Program-made: the position numbers and the translations under genes
Part shown: positions 1 to 10,777 of the stretch, in pieces
Numbering within the stretch: the first letter of the stretch is position 1
How the letters are laid out: each line of letters begins with the position of its first letter
DNA from: Apricaphanius iberus
Lineage: Eukaryota > Chordata > Actinopteri > Cyprinodontiformes > Aphaniidae
Assembly: GCA_028564705.1 (NCBI GenBank)
Contig: JAPXFQ010000179.1
Coordinates: 248,001-312,000 of the forward strand
DNA: 64,000 nt
Direction: 5' to 3'
The notes under the pieces: generated by a model
Database searches by the model: none
The model's input: the letters and a program-made list of their open reading frames with translations, nothing else
Told to the model about the DNA's origin: nothing

Positions 1-2044
1 ATTGCAACTCCGGTCAGGAAATATGACATATTTAGGTATCCATATCTCACCAAGACTGGCAGACTTATCAAAGCTAAACTATATCCCACTTTTAAAAAAG
101 TGGAAAATGATTTGGCTAGATGGAAATCCCTTCCCTTGTCACTTATTGGAAGAGTAGTGTTGTATTATTTCTACATATGTTTTAAACCTCTATTATTCAG
201 AGGTAAAAAGACACGCTGTTTACCAGCAGCAGAGGCCTTGGAGATAAATATGGTTGGAGTATGTGTGACCTTTGAGGACCTCTGAGACAAAGAGTTTTAT
301 TGCAGGCTGTAAAAACAGGATGTCTGTAGATTTAGGATGCCAGAACCAAGGCCATAAAGCTGGGAGTTTTGCTTAAGAAGGACCATAAACCATAAAACTC
401 AGAATGAACTTTTGACTTGGATCCACGAGAAAAGACACGTCCCCTATGACTGCATGAGTTCTTGACATCCAATCATTGTTAAGACACTGTTTAAAACGTT
501 CTGATTGGAGCAGATTAATCCTGGGAGGTTTTGGATGTTTATAAAAGTTATGACACGGAAACCATTCTTCGTCAGAAAATTTTTGTCTGGCCCAGAGAAA
601 ATGGGCATGTTTTCTCTGTAAACTGCAATTTGTTAATCTGTTCAAAATAAATGTTAAGAACTGGAAATTGGTTCCTTGTCTCTGTTTTGAACATGCACTG
701 AATTATTTTTGATAAAATTAAATTCTACAGTAGCTACAATAAAAATGATGGTTTTGCCTAGAATCATTTATTTATTCTCAGTGATCCCAAGCAAACCATC
801 ACCTGATTGGTTTAGATCTCTGGACTGCTCTGTTTCTAAGTTTCTTTGGAAAGTTAAACCCCCACGTATCATCTTAAAAACACTGCAGAAGTCCAAAGAT
901 AAAGGAGGTCTATACCTACCAAACCTTCATCTTTATTTCTTTTTCATTTCAACAGGCTGCAATACATATCAAGATTGTTAAAACACAGTTCTCTCAATAT
1001 GTCCTGGATAGATGTTGAACAGACACTATGCAATAAGATAAAACTTTCAGATCAACCATTTGTTAGCTCAAGTATAAAACAAAATAAATGCTTTAAAAGT
1101 ATCAGTATCAGCTCTTCTCTGAAAGCTTGGTGGAAATTTCGTAAAATGGCCGAGTCTTTACTAGTCCTAAGCAGACCTACCCCCATCTGGAACAACCCTG
1201 ACGTCTTACAAAAAAAAATATATGATCAGTTTTCCAATCTGGAGTTGTAAAGGAATTGAAAACCTGGAAAACATATTCAATTTAACCAATTTAATACACT
1301 GGTTACACAATACGGGATACACAAGAATAAATTCTTAGAATATCAACAAATTAAATCGATTATATAACATACATTTCAATACGGTTTAATTACATATTCC
1401 AGTAAAAGTTTTAGACTTTCTTAATCTTAACTCCCCCAAACTGCTATCTAAAATATATAAAACATTAAATACATTAGACGAATCAATAGCCCTTCCTATT
1501 TCAAAATGGGAGATGGACTTGTCCATCTCATTTGACCCAAACCTCTGGTCTCAGATTTCTTTAAGAACCTTTACATTTCTTAAAAATCCTAATCTACAAT
1601 TAATACAATATAAAATATTTCATCATTTCATTCATAGAGTAAATTATACAGGCCAACGGATGTTCAAGATGGGTTTTACGCCATCTAATACCTGTTTACA
1701 ATGTACAAGCAATATACCAGAAAATCATATTCATATCTTTGTTCTGCCCACCTGTTAAGACATTTTGCCACCAGATTTGTGAAGACCTATCGCAGTGTCT
1801 GAAATGTAAAATCACACCTTCTCCCCCAGTTTGCTTGCTGGGATATTTAGATGAAGTTACCATAGCTACAAAGTCGATGCAATTAGTTCACATTGCCTTA
1901 TGCATCACTAAGAAAAATATCCTCTTGAATTGGAAAAATATTAATGCTCTTAATATTGATCAGTATAGAGATCTCCTTCTGGATTACATTGGTCTAGATA
2001 CGGTTTCTGCCTCAACATCTGATCAACTTTCTGGTCTCCCTTAA
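1..2044 (+). mobile_element. L1-like LINE remnant, C-terminal half of ORF2 (split by a solo LTR)
   Basis: Broken plus-strand frames match the end of an L1-type reverse transcriptase and the region after it. Seen in order: a stretch ending ARWKSLPLSLIGRV (about 112-157), then ATIKMMVLPRIIYLF (about 733-780), then KPPRI..LQKSKDKGGLYLPNL (about 858-930), then a C-terminal block around 1513-1758 (QLIQYKIFHHF and a Cys-containing HKMG-like segment) and 1739-2044. The first two are adjacent in L1 proteins, so 158-729 is a later insertion. Several stops and frameshifts make this a dead copy. Assignment to the L1 clade rests on recalled family motifs; the subfamily is not determined. Confidence 0.75.
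158..729 (+). mobile_element. Solo LTR of an endogenous retrovirus-like element, inserted in the L1 remnant
   Basis: A 572-bp block starts TGTTG and ends CTACA and is flanked by GTAG at 154-157 and again at 730-733. Removing it and one GTAG rejoins the L1 reading frame (LIGRV to ATIKM). Inside it are CCAAT-type boxes near 470 and 505, a TATAAAA near 541 and an AATAAA near 647 followed by a T/G-rich stretch, the order expected for U3-R-U5. No internal retroviral genes adjoin it, so it is a solo LTR left after recombination. The superfamily is uncertain; a 4-bp duplication and TG...CA ends fit retroviral integration. Confidence 0.75.
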
Positions 2045-3050
2045 TCAGCTCCATCACCTAGTTGGGGCCGGGGCCTCGATTTTATTCTGTGGAACGCAGT
2101 TGCTAATGTGGAGCTTTAGGGTCGGCGGCGTCTACAATAGGTCCTTCGGGGTGGGTCCGCTTGCGGTTGGGGCGCTAGGTGCCATGACCCTCACCTGGGG
2201 AGGGCTTTCGTGGTGACTCCTAATGGCTGCATGCAGCGCCTTAGGGGGTTGTGCTGGCGGACACGGGTTACTGGCCTGGTGCTGTGCTGCTCTGGGGTGG
2301 GTCTGGGCTGGGCCTCGTCTTGAGCTCTCGGGCAACCCGCCCCCCTAGCTGTGGTCCTGACCGGGGCTTGGCCAGTGGGGGGGCCTCCGCCACCAGTGCC
2401 GGCTGGGGGGTCTGTGGGTGGCCATCGGGCGCTGCTGCCTTTTCCATCTCCCTGGGTTTGTTCTTGTCACCGGCTCCCTGATGGCCCCTTGTCGTACCTA
2501 TGCGTCAGGGTGGCCGCGGCGGGTGGGCAGCGTCTCTGAGACCAGTCATATTGTCATTGCTATATTGGCACTGGACGTGGCTCCTGGGTCTTGGTCCAAG
2601 TAGTCCAAGTCGGACCTAGTGGCTGGTGTTGTTCGGCCACTGCGGTGGCCTGGCCGGGTGGTGGGGTGTGGGCTGGTGGCTGGGGGTGCTGGGTTCAGTT
2701 GCTTCCCGGCCATTGGACGGCAGTAGCAAGGGTGGTGGATGTTGGCCTGGTGGGTCGGCCGCCTTGGGCCTCGGTCTGCTCACGGGCATGGTGCGGTGTG
2801 GCCGAGGTATCCGAGTCAGTGGTTCTTACCTCAGCACGGGGACCCTTGGTGCGCTGGTGTTGCTGGGGGCCTCACTTGTTGGCGGGGAGGTCTTTACCAT
2901 GCAGCACAGGTGCTCTCCCTAATGGGGTGTCCTTGGACGGGGGGGAGGGTGGTCTAAACTCAACCTCAATGTCAAGTGTCCTGTGTTTTGATAGTGGTCT
3001 GAATGCTGGGATGGATTTAGGTGTGCCCCTGGATGGGGGCAGGGCGATGG
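2045..3050. other. GC-rich segment, probable LINE 3'UTR-derived
   Basis: This 1-kb stretch is far richer in G and C than the AT-rich surroundings and follows directly on the L1-like ORF2 end. Long open frames in it overlap in all three plus frames and look like no protein, as expected from GC-rich noncoding DNA. I infer it is the 3'UTR of the L1-like element, but this is not proven. Confidence 0.4.
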
Positions 3051-3905
3051 CCTTAGCCCCCAACTCTAAAGCTGCTGAAACACTGTGTCCTAGGCTAAAA
3101 GAAATGTTTAGAGCTGCCTTTCAGTCATGTTTTTATGTATCCTTATTGCGGTTTTTACTAATGTTTTTATCTTTCTTTTTTGCATTTTTTTTCTTCAATG
3201 CTTGTAATATGTTCCTTGTTTGTTTTATGCTTAATTGCATTTTGTACTTTGATGTAAATTACCCTGAATTGCCTGTTTGTTGAATGTGTGCTATACAAAT
3301 AAATTGCCTTGCCTTACATAATTCTTAATGATACAACTGGTATACTCTTTGGAATCCTTTGAAAGATTGAAATCATTTTTGATTTGATATTTCTTCAGGT
3401 CTTTCGATCACAGGTTACAGCCCTGGTCCTCCAGCTCTAATTTACTGATCGTCCCTAGAACCAGAACCAAACATGGAGAAGCAGCTTTCAGTTTCTATGC
3501 TCCTCATCTCTGGAACAAACTACCAGGAGAATGTAAAGCTGCAGAGACACTGAACTCTTTTAAGTCTAAAATTAAAACGTATCTATTTAAAGTTGCTTAT
3601 GAGTAACTGCTTTTTTTTTATTTTTTTTTATTGTAAACATTTGATCTTTATATTATTTTATTGTTGTCGTTTTAATTTCTATATTTTATTCTATCTTTTA
3701 GCTTTATTTTTAAGTGATTGTGTATTAATTACGTGGATTTGTTCCTTACAATATCTTTTCTTACTGATTGATTACTGTTAAACTTATATGCTTTGTAATC
3801 ATGTGGTTTCATTATCACTGAATCATGTAAAGCACCTTGAATTACCTTGTGTTGAAAGTGTGCTATAGAAATAAAATTGCCTTGCCTTGCCTTGCCTTGG
3901 TAGGT
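3050..3905 (+). mobile_element. Two LINE 3' ends (L2/Rex1-type tail), tandem
   Basis: Two tails with the same signature, GTGTGCTATA(C/G)AAATAAA followed by TTGCCTTGCC repeats, occur at about 3280-3315 and 3855-3900. The second is preceded by a short frame (about 3450-3606) reading KHGEAAFSFYAPHLWNKLPG and then FKSKIKTYLF before a stop, which is the usual C-terminus of CR1/L2-superclade LINE proteins. The first unit carries a decayed version of the same end (about 3060-3120). Both are severely 5' truncated. Confidence 0.65.
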
Positions 3906-4179
3906 TTCAGAGATTGGAAAAAAATTCACATCCAAATATGTTTCAGGACTGTGGAGGGATAGGAGTCGAGTAGATCATATTCACTTCATTTTCTTGAAGC
4001 TTACTGTTGACATCTACTTCCCTGTAGTTTTCTTTTGTTTTGTTGCACATACAATGTAAATGATATTAAAAATAGTTTCCTTGTTTCTGTACTGGTTACT
4101 TCATTTACAAACATGATGGACTAGAACAATGGCTCTCAATTACGTTCTGTCAACCAGCTTTTGGTCGACAAAAAGCAGA

Positions 4180-4480
4180 TGGACAGCAATAGCCAAGGCG
4201 CTGGCCCAGAGCGCCAAGCCGATATTTTGTGTAAATCATTGATAAAATCTAATCAAGTAAAATATGCAGAGCAATTGGACAGATGTTACTAAATAATCTG
4301 TAAAAAGGTTAAAAAGGTGAGTCTTGAGCCTGCTCCTAAAAACATAAATGTTCCATGAGGTCCTCTAGCAGCCTGTTCCAGAGGTGAGCACCAAAATACT
4401 TATTGTGTCCTGACATTTCATTTAAGGCATTTTGTAATAAGCATACAGGTGACAAATCATCTCCAGTCTTTCATGCTTAA
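4180..4480 (-). mobile_element. L2-like LINE 3' fragment
   Basis: The plus strand shows AAAAAGGTGAGTCTTGAGCC and a following stretch about a group of 'CCTGTTCCAGAGGTGAG', which is the reverse of the C-terminal coding end of L2-like LINEs (the same words recur at 17,440-17,475 and 38,470-38,560). No frame is open. Family placement is by these shared words only. Confidence 0.4.
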
Positions 4481-5005
4481 AAAAAAATAGTTACATAAAT
4501 AAAAATACTATCTAACATCCAGAAAGGAAGAAACTACATAAATAAATCCAGTTTGCCTGAAAGTGATTAGGAAGAACAAAACGTGTACTCCAATTTACTC
4601 GTGATAAATTAAAACTGCTTCACTGCTTTTTTTTAAAAATAGAATATCCAAAACGTTGAACTCAATAGATTAGGATATGTCTTACATTAAACCTTACAAT
4701 AATATAACAAGTACCTACCACATTTTAACAAAATTACTGGAGTTTGTCCTGAAAGTTGCCACTGGTAACAATGTACTGGTAACAATGTTTCATAACAATA
4801 ATGGGTAAATACCAACAATGGTAAAGAAGTAGGCCTGGACAGTATACCAGTTCATACTGAAAACCAGTGTTTATTTTCGTTATATGAATTTTTAATCTAC
4901 CGGTGAATAGGTCAGACAACTTCCGGTACATTAAATGTGGGGGAAGTGTTTCAGCCAGGACCGATTTCACTGCTACAGGCTGTTCATCACAGTGTAAAAA
5001 ATAAC

Positions 5006-5520
5006 CTTTTTAACTAGGTACAGCTGCTGGCATGAACTAGCAGAGTGAAGCACACAATTCTGAGCAAGTAATTCCAAAAAGAGGAGTCATGTCTATAGTT
5101 TAAAACGTTAATCGGCTTTAAAAGGTCAGACAAGAACTGAACAGCATATCTTTTACAAGCGCTATTGCGAGTAACCAGTAAGGGGGAGTGTTGAGCGCTA
5201 TTTGACTGTCTGTAGGTACAAGCGATCAATGGCAGAAAAACCAGAAGGAAAGAAATCAAAAATAGCGGTAAATGTGTTTCACATACCATCTACGATACTT
5301 CTGTCGTCTTTTGTTCTGTTATCTGAATATTAACCAGCTAATAATCTCCTACGGTCGCCATGTTTATTTTACTTCTTTGGTTAAATCCGATCTGAGTCTG
5401 TACTCTGCCCCCTAGCGGGATTCTTCAGTACTACATGCAAAGCAATTACAAGATGCAATTTGTTGCTTGCGCCAACGTGAGGTTAAAAAAAATTATACTT
5501 TCAACCTTAGAACATCAACA
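5006..5520 (-). repeat. Interspersed repeat, inverted relative to the copy at 31.6-32.1 kb
   Basis: About 430-500 bp here matches 31,600-32,110 in the opposite orientation at perhaps 80-85% by eye. Shared words include the stretch around TACTGGTTACTC..., TTTAAAGCCGG/TTTAAAAGGTCAG, and CTAGGGGGCAGAGTAC near the outer end. No protein family is recognised in the short frames. It is probably a nonautonomous DNA transposon; the ends were not defined. Confidence 0.6.
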
Positions 5521-5689
5521 ATGTCTTTTAGAATCATAATAATTTTAATTCTTTTCATATCATTCACCTGTGTCTGGAAAAAAACTATATGATGCCGTCC
5601 ATATGGCAGTAAAATAGGCTATTTAGAGCTCATTTTTATATTCTTCATTCTTATAATGTGGATATGAACTGTGTTGTATGGGAAAAAAA

Positions 5690-5770
5690 AAAACATTAAA
5701 TACCGTAATACCTACATGTTTTTTTAAAATACCTTGATATGAAAATATTGCCATACCGCCCACCCATACA
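5690..5770 (-). mobile_element. hAT-like terminal fragment
   Basis: Read on the minus strand this begins GGGTGGGCGGTATGGCAATA and continues with TTTTCATATC..GGTATTTT. The same words appear on the plus strand at 20,103-20,190. The GGGTGGGCGG start is a common hAT terminal motif in fish. Only one end is seen. Confidence 0.45.
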
Positions 5771-5879
5771 ATGAAATAAACAATACCAGAAATGATAAAG
5801 ACAGCACAAACCAATAATGATAATGGACAATGCTTAACACAAGTAAACAGACTATCGATGTACATTTGAGATCCTCTAT

Positions 5880-6540
5880 ATATATATTGTTACCAGACAT
5901 GTATAACAGATTCAATTTGTTAATATTTTGGCATTGCTTATGGTGTGTATCCAGACTGTTCCATAACTTTACTTCCCGTACAGACATACAAACACTTTTA
6001 AGAGTAGTTTGAACTTCAGGAATTAAGAACTCTCATATCATCTCAGATAATGAACTCTTTCTCGTATTGCAAAGAATTGTTGTAGATTAACTGGTAATAA
6101 CTGTTGAATGCATTATAGAAGGTTATATTGATATTATATTTTACAAGATCCAACAATTTTAGCAACTTGGTCTGGATGAATAATTTATGCGATCTAGAAA
6201 ACAAATTATGAATGATCCATACTGCTCGTTTTTGTGATATTACTAAGCGATTAATTGTGTTCTGTTAAGTGTTTCTAAATACTTCCACACAATACGTAAA
6301 GTTTGGGATTACCAGGGTACAGTATAAAGTAAGGAGTACATTTCCATTAAGGCATGATTTAACTTTGTAAAAAATTGAGGCTTTTGGAGACTTTTGCTTT
6401 TATGTGTTTTACATGAGGTTTCAATTATGTCTATTATCAATTACAATTCCCAGAAATGTATTCTCATTTTTATTTTATTTTATATTGGAAGTACCTTCAA
6501 TAATTAGTAAATTTGAATTCTTTTTCAGATTGCCAAACAT
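5880..6540 (-). mobile_element. Decayed LINE reverse transcriptase C-terminus
   Basis: Minus-strand translation gives scattered matches to the end of a non-LTR retrotransposon protein, the clearest being REVKLWNSLD near 5,950-5,985, preceded upstream (6,000-6,500) by broken frames with the expected spacing. Stops and frameshifts are frequent. The clade is not determined. Confidence 0.4.
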
Positions 6541-6687
6541 TTTTTTCTATATTTAAAGTGACAGTGTGTAGTTTCCTGACAATAGGGGGCAATAAATACC
6601 TAAATCATTGCAAGCATTATTTTTCTGTTTGAGGGATGACTGATGCCCATACAGGCCAAAAATTGCAATTGTGCAGTTTTCTACTTC

Positions 6688-6935
6688 ATGGTAAATGGAG
6701 TGAATTTGTATAGCGCTTTTCTAGTCATGTTGACCACTCAAAGTGCTTTACATCGGAGCCACATTCACCCATTCACACACACATTCATACACCGATACAA
6801 TCATCGGTAGACAATTTGGGGTTAAGTGTCTTACCCAGCGGCACAACAACATGTGACAGGAAGAAGCAGGAATTGAACTTATGACCCTCCGATTGGAAGA
6901 CAACTACTCTACCTACTGAGCCACAGTCGCCCAAT
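6688..6935 (-). mobile_element. tRNA-derived SINE
   Basis: On the minus strand the element starts near 6,933 with GGGCGACTGTGGCTCAGTAG, containing an RNA polymerase III box A (TGGCTCAGTAGG), followed about 35 bases later by a box B-like GGTCATAAGTTCAATTCC. The body then runs through the plus-strand text AAAGTGCTTTACAT and ends at ATAGCGCTTTTCTAG, a tail seen in many fish repeats. It is a retroposed SINE, not a functional tRNA gene. Confidence 0.7.
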
Positions 6936-7010
6936 GATAGATATTTCTACCTCAAGTTAAATATATGCAGCAAAATGTGAAGCACATAACTCTCTTTAAT
7001 CACAGGCAGT

Positions 7011-8370
7011 TGTGCACCCACTTAGAAGACTAACTTCCCGAGAATGTTGTAACCTGACGATCACAAAACCCAGACAAAGCAACAAGTGCTGTAAACCAAA
7101 AAAAAAAGGTTTATTTACAGGGTTAAAGAAATTGTGGAACCTGTGTGGGGGGAGAGAAGGGCTATTTAGGTTGTGCCAAATACATGAAAGAAAAATAAAA
7201 AATTTCTTGACTCAACTACTGTTCTGAAAGCCAAAAATGTCCTTTGAAAAAGCCTAACTAACTTGTCCCCAACCAACTTAGTGTATTTAGACAGAAGATA
7301 AACCTACGTGATGAAAATGTATAGGGTACCCCAATCTTACTTTATCCTCTCCAAACCTCACCACATACCTGCCATCACTTCAGCCACATGCTGAGTGAAC
7401 AAAAGAGGCAGAACGCTTTAATGGCACTCCCAGCTGTGGAGGGCTCTGAATGTCTGTGTTGTTTGTAGGTCTGGTCTGATCTGCAAAGCTGCTCTGCTTT
7501 GGCTCTGCCTCTCATCATCTCTGTAGTTGTGGGTCTTTTAAAGCCAGTCCCTGAAGCCAAATCCATCAGCAGGGCAGCTGAAGGAACCAATGGGAAGGTT
7601 CGAGGGGAGGTCCAGGCAGATCAAACTCTGGCAGCCTGTACCTGAGAAGCAAAAAACAATGAAATTAAAAACATACTGGCATGTAACACCACAACCCTTA
7701 GCACCCATGCTTGGGTCTTGAATATCAGGAGATAATGGTTCAAAATGGGGTAAAGTCTGAGGGGGACCTTCAGGTTCCATCTTTTGTCCTGGAGGTGTTT
7801 GCTTTATTGTATTTTCAACTACATTGGAAAAACCTGGTGCAGCCAAAGGAACCTAATCTCTGCATCTGGAGTAGATAGTGTAAGAACTCCTAATTCCATC
7901 AGTTTTGTCACTAAAACCTTTTGAATATCCTTCACTAGCTTTATATACAGTCATTTTAAAATGTGCTGCAATTTCCAGTAAGTAATCTTTTCAATATACC
8001 TCAGTTTTCTCCACCCTAGGATCCTTAATAAAATCCTGCAAATTGAACTGCATAGTTACCTTCCAGATTTGCCACCACTTTCAAGGTCTGTAATTGTCAG
8101 ATAACTCAGAAAATGGATTACTGGTATCCTGGACGAGCCCCCACTTGTTATACCCACTTAGAAGAGTGCAACTTCCCCGAGAATGTTGTAACCTGACAAT
8201 CACAGAACCCGGAAAATGCAACAAGTGTTGTAAACCAAAACAAAAAAATTTATTTACAGGATAAAAGACATTGCGGAAACTTGGGGGGGGGGGCATTTAG
8301 GTTGTGCCAAATAAATGAAAGAAAAATAAAGTATTTCTTAACTCAACTACTGTTCAGAAAGCCAAAAAAA
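7011..8370 (-). mobile_element. Decayed endogenous retrovirus with two LTR copies and a tRNA-Pro primer site
   Basis: About 220 bp at 7,011-7,243 is repeated directly at 8,146-8,368; both begin (plus strand) TGT(T/G)..ACCCACTTAGAAG, so on the minus strand the LTRs end in ...ACA. Immediately next to the right-hand copy, at 8,126-8,143, the minus strand reads TGGGGGCTCGTCCAGGAT, which differs by one base from the proline-tRNA primer-binding site used by gammaretroviruses. This fixes orientation: 5'LTR at the right, 3'LTR at the left. The 760-bp interior after the leader has short broken frames (7,540-8,070, minus) of gag-like character, with no pol or env. The 5'LTR is cut short near 8,370. Confidence 0.7.
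8126..8143 (-). other. Primer-binding site (tRNA-Pro type) of the endogenous retrovirus
   Basis: The 18 bases lie two bases inside the LTR end and are complementary to the 3' end of a proline tRNA except for one mismatch. This is the expected position for priming of minus-strand DNA synthesis. Confidence 0.75.
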
Positions 8371-8479
8371 GCCAAACCAAACTATCTACAAAACAGACAA
8401 AACGTGAACATGCGGTGGCACACACCAACTTGAACGGACATTCATTATCCATTATTGGAGGCCATGAGATTATCATTAG

Positions 8480-8930
8480 TAAGTTTAACTAGAGCTGTTC
8501 AGAACTATGATGAGCTTTAAAACTCGACTGAATTTCTTCAGACAGTTTGTTGGTGTATATATGCTCACATACTTGATTACCACCTATTTTCTCAAGAATT
8601 TGGGATAATGAAGGGAGGTTAGACTTTGGTCTGTAATTTTTACTATATGTATGTTTCCAGTTGGTAAAATAATTAGACAACATGGTATGAATTTCCAGTT
8701 ATGCCGATGATACACAACTATATCCATAAATCTGGATTAATTCAATCAGTTCAATAGATTTTTGGCATGTCTCGAAGAAATAAAATCCTGGATGATCTTA
8801 AACTTCAGGCTTTTAAATTCAGTAGAATTATAAGTTGATAGTTGTTGTTTTTATACCAAAAGCTTTAAAACTGAAACTAAGTCAATCACCTCATCTGCAT
8901 GGCATTAAATTAGCCTCTGGTAATAGTGTA
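8480..8930. mobile_element. L2-like LINE with inverted 5' part
   Basis: The left part (8,489-8,690) codes on the minus strand for an upstream piece of a reverse transcriptase (KNYRPKSNLPSLSQILEKI). The right part (8,690-8,930) codes on the plus strand for a downstream piece, with the catalytic YADDTQLY at about 8,700-8,724 and then LEEIKSWMILNF. The two pieces face away from each other about a junction near 8,690. This is the arrangement produced by twin priming during LINE integration. No frame is intact. Confidence 0.6.
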
Positions 8931-9039
8931 TTGCCGAACGGCTCCAAGTAGCTCCAAACTTGTCTCGGTGAGTAAAAGATCTAATATTTTGTAAAAAAAA
9001 AAAAAAAGAACTATCCCTTTAAGCTGCTGCCACCACTAA

Positions 9040-9125
9040 AGAAGCCTCTTGGATGAAATATGAAACGTTTTCAAGACAGGAAGAAAAGTCCAGTTGCCTT
9101 CATTTGAACTCTCAAGACTGTTGAA
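9040..9125 (+). repeat. Short repeat related to Penelope-like element termini
   Basis: The text GAAGCCTCTTGGATGAAATA followed by GAAACGTTTTCAAGAC and CAGTTGC matches the terminal sequences of the Penelope-like element at 40,022-40,775 (GAAGCCTCTTGGATAAGAGG, GAAACGTCT..CAAGAC). Only this terminal piece is present. Confidence 0.4.
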
Positions 9126-9359
9126 GGGAGTTTAAGGTCTGTATTATCCAACAACAGACCAACAATCCCAGCTCTAGAGAAGATCTGCATGGAAGAATGG
9201 GCTAAAATGTGCAAATGATGAAAATTAGAATTTAATCATCTTTATGTAGGACAACTCAGTTGTTTGCACAATTGGTCACTGCCAAACACTTTTTTTGTTT
9301 CAGTGTATTAACCCGATCTAATAACTACATTGGTTTTTTTACTCTCTATGTTCCCTTAG

Positions 9360-9451
9360 GTCTTCCAAAGCATCATTCTGTCACTAATTGGGAATTTCTT
9401 GCTGATCACATTCTCAGAAGTGAAGAGATTAACTCCATTCCTGACCAAAAG
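9360..9451 (+). other. 5' part of exon 2 of zinc-finger copy 1 (former coding, now probable 5'UTR)
   Basis: A splice acceptor (TTCCCTTAG, AG at 9,358-9,359) is conserved in position with copies 2 (about 22,861) and 3 (45,852-45,853). Between it and the first in-frame ATG at 9,452 the frame is open and reads LPKHHSVTNWEFLADHILRS, which corresponds to a segment that is coding in related teleost zinc-finger genes. The matching first exons seen for copies 2 and 3 hold no in-frame ATG, so translation probably starts at 9,452. No first exon for copy 1 was found inside the window. Confidence 0.6.
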
Positions 9452-10777
9452 ATGCCTAACGACATAGAAATAAAGGACAAACCAGAAAAGCAGATGAGTG
9501 ACCCAACAGAGAAACCTGGACCGATCAAAGACGAACATATTGAAGTGTGGATCTCTGAAAATGAAGGACAGTTTGTTGTGAAGCAGGAAAGCAACACGTC
9601 TCTGCTTACTCCTTTTCATCAGGAAATACTCCATGATGGACCAAAAGGAATGTGGGTTATAGAGACAAAGGAGGAGCTAAAACCTGTAAAAACTATAGAT
9701 GAACAAGAAGATCCAGAACCTTTAAAGATTAAGATGGAACCTGAACCCATGAATATTAAAAAGGAACTAGAACCTGTGAAAATGGAAGATTTCTGTACTC
9801 ATCTGGATGAGCAGCTTGTAGTACAGCAAGAGACCGAGAGAACCACGGTGACTCCTTTTAATGAGGAAAACGACTATGGAGCAGAAACAAAAAAGAACCT
9901 GCTCCACTCTGCAAATCATCCTAAAACTGAGAACCAACATCAGCAAGGAGGTGACCACAACGGCTCAGGATCAAGAAAAGATGAAGATCTGAAGAGACTT
10001 CAGAACACCAGAAATCACAATGTGGAGAATTTGGACAATGCAGCACTAAAGACACTTACAAAAGATTTGACATTTCACGGGAGAACTTACAGAAGTGAGA
10101 AGACTTTTTCTTGTGATTTGTGTGATAAAACTTTCACACGCAAAAGTGGTTTGGTTGGCCACAGAAGAACTCACACAGGGGAGAAGCCTTTTTCTTGTGA
10201 TTTGTGTGATAAATCTTTTAGCCTCAAACGCGCTTTGGCTGAACACAGAATAACTCACACGTGCGAGAAGCCTTTTTCCTGTGATTTGTGTGATAAAACT
10301 TTCAGCCTCAAAGGTAGTGTGGTTCGTCACAGAATAACCCACATGGATGTGAAACCTTTTTCTTGTGATTCGTGTGATAAATCTTTCAGCCTCAGAAGTA
10401 GTTTGGCTGATCACAGAAGAATTCACACAGGTGAGAAGCCTTATTCTTGTGAATTGTGTGGTAAATCTTTCAGATTTAAAAGTAGTATGGTTTTTCACAG
10501 AAGAACTCACACAGGAGAGAAGCCCTTTTCTTGTGATTTGTGCAATAAAGCTTTCACACGCAAAAGTGGTTTGGTTGATCACAGAAGAATTCACACAAAT
10601 GAGAAACCTTTTTCTTGTGATTTGTGTGACAAATCTTTCAGCCTCAAACGTAGTTTGGTTTATCACATAAAAACTCACACATCTGACAAGCCTTATTGTT
10701 GTGATTTGTGTGATGAATCTTTTAGAGTAAAAAATGATTTCATTTATCACAGAAGAACTCACATGGGTGAGAAATAG
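9452..10777 (+). CDS. C2H2 zinc-finger protein, copy 1 (8 fingers)
   Basis: Predicted nuclear DNA-binding protein of 441 residues starting MPNDIEIKD. I chose this ATG because an ATG at 9,260 lies in the intron, upstream of a conserved splice acceptor. Residues 1-217 are acidic and hold imperfect repeats of the type EPxxIKxE and ENEGQFVVKQE / DEQLVVQQE, with several psi-K-x-E motifs typical of SUMO attachment. Residues about 218-441 are eight C-x2-C-x12-H-x3-H fingers with mostly TGEKPF-type linkers; some linkers have decayed (TCEKPF, MDVKPF, TSDKPY). There is no KRAB, SCAN or BTB domain. Copies 2 (22,955) and 3 (45,919) are paralogues. The likely role is sequence-specific transcription control, probably repression; the target is unknown. 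The gene ends soon after the last finger (MGEK, stop). Confidence 0.85.
   Translation: MPNDIEIKDKPEKQMSDPTEKPGPIKDEHIEVWISENEGQFVVKQESNTSLLTPFHQEILHDGPKGMWVIETKEELKPVKTIDEQEDPEPLKIKMEPEPMNIKKELEPVKMEDFCTHLDEQLVVQQETERTTVTPFNEENDYGAETKKNLLHSANHPKTENQHQQGGDHNGSGSRKDEDLKRLQNTRNHNVENLDNAALKTLTKDLTFHGRTYRSEKTFSCDLCDKTFTRKSGLVGHRRTHTGEKPFSCDLCDKSFSLKRALAEHRITHTCEKPFSCDLCDKTFSLKGSVVRHRITHMDVKPFSCDSCDKSFSLRSSLADHRRIHTGEKPYSCELCGKSFRFKSSMVFHRRTHTGEKPFSCDLCNKAFTRKSGLVDHRRIHTNEKPFSCDLCDKSFSLKRSLVYHIKTHTSDKPYCCDLCDESFRVKNDFIYHRRTHMGEK

Noticed and set aside
2591..3283. 230-residue open frame in GC-rich DNA
   Set aside because: Overlapping open frames in all plus frames, biased composition (G, W, C, L), no family likeness; sits in a LINE 3'UTR-like segment and runs into a LINE tail.
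6688..6935. Possible tRNA gene on the minus strand
   Set aside because: Boxes A and B are present but the cloverleaf is not kept and a SINE body follows.
9260..9359. Upstream ATG giving a 505-residue form of zinc-finger copy 1
   Set aside because: The added residues are encoded by the intron 3' end, whose pyrimidine tract and AG are conserved in copies 2 and 3.
10046..10762. 238-residue minus-strand frame opposite zinc-finger copy 1
   Set aside because: Mirror of the 84-bp finger repeats; the same periodic text (open because of repeated codons) occurs opposite every copy.
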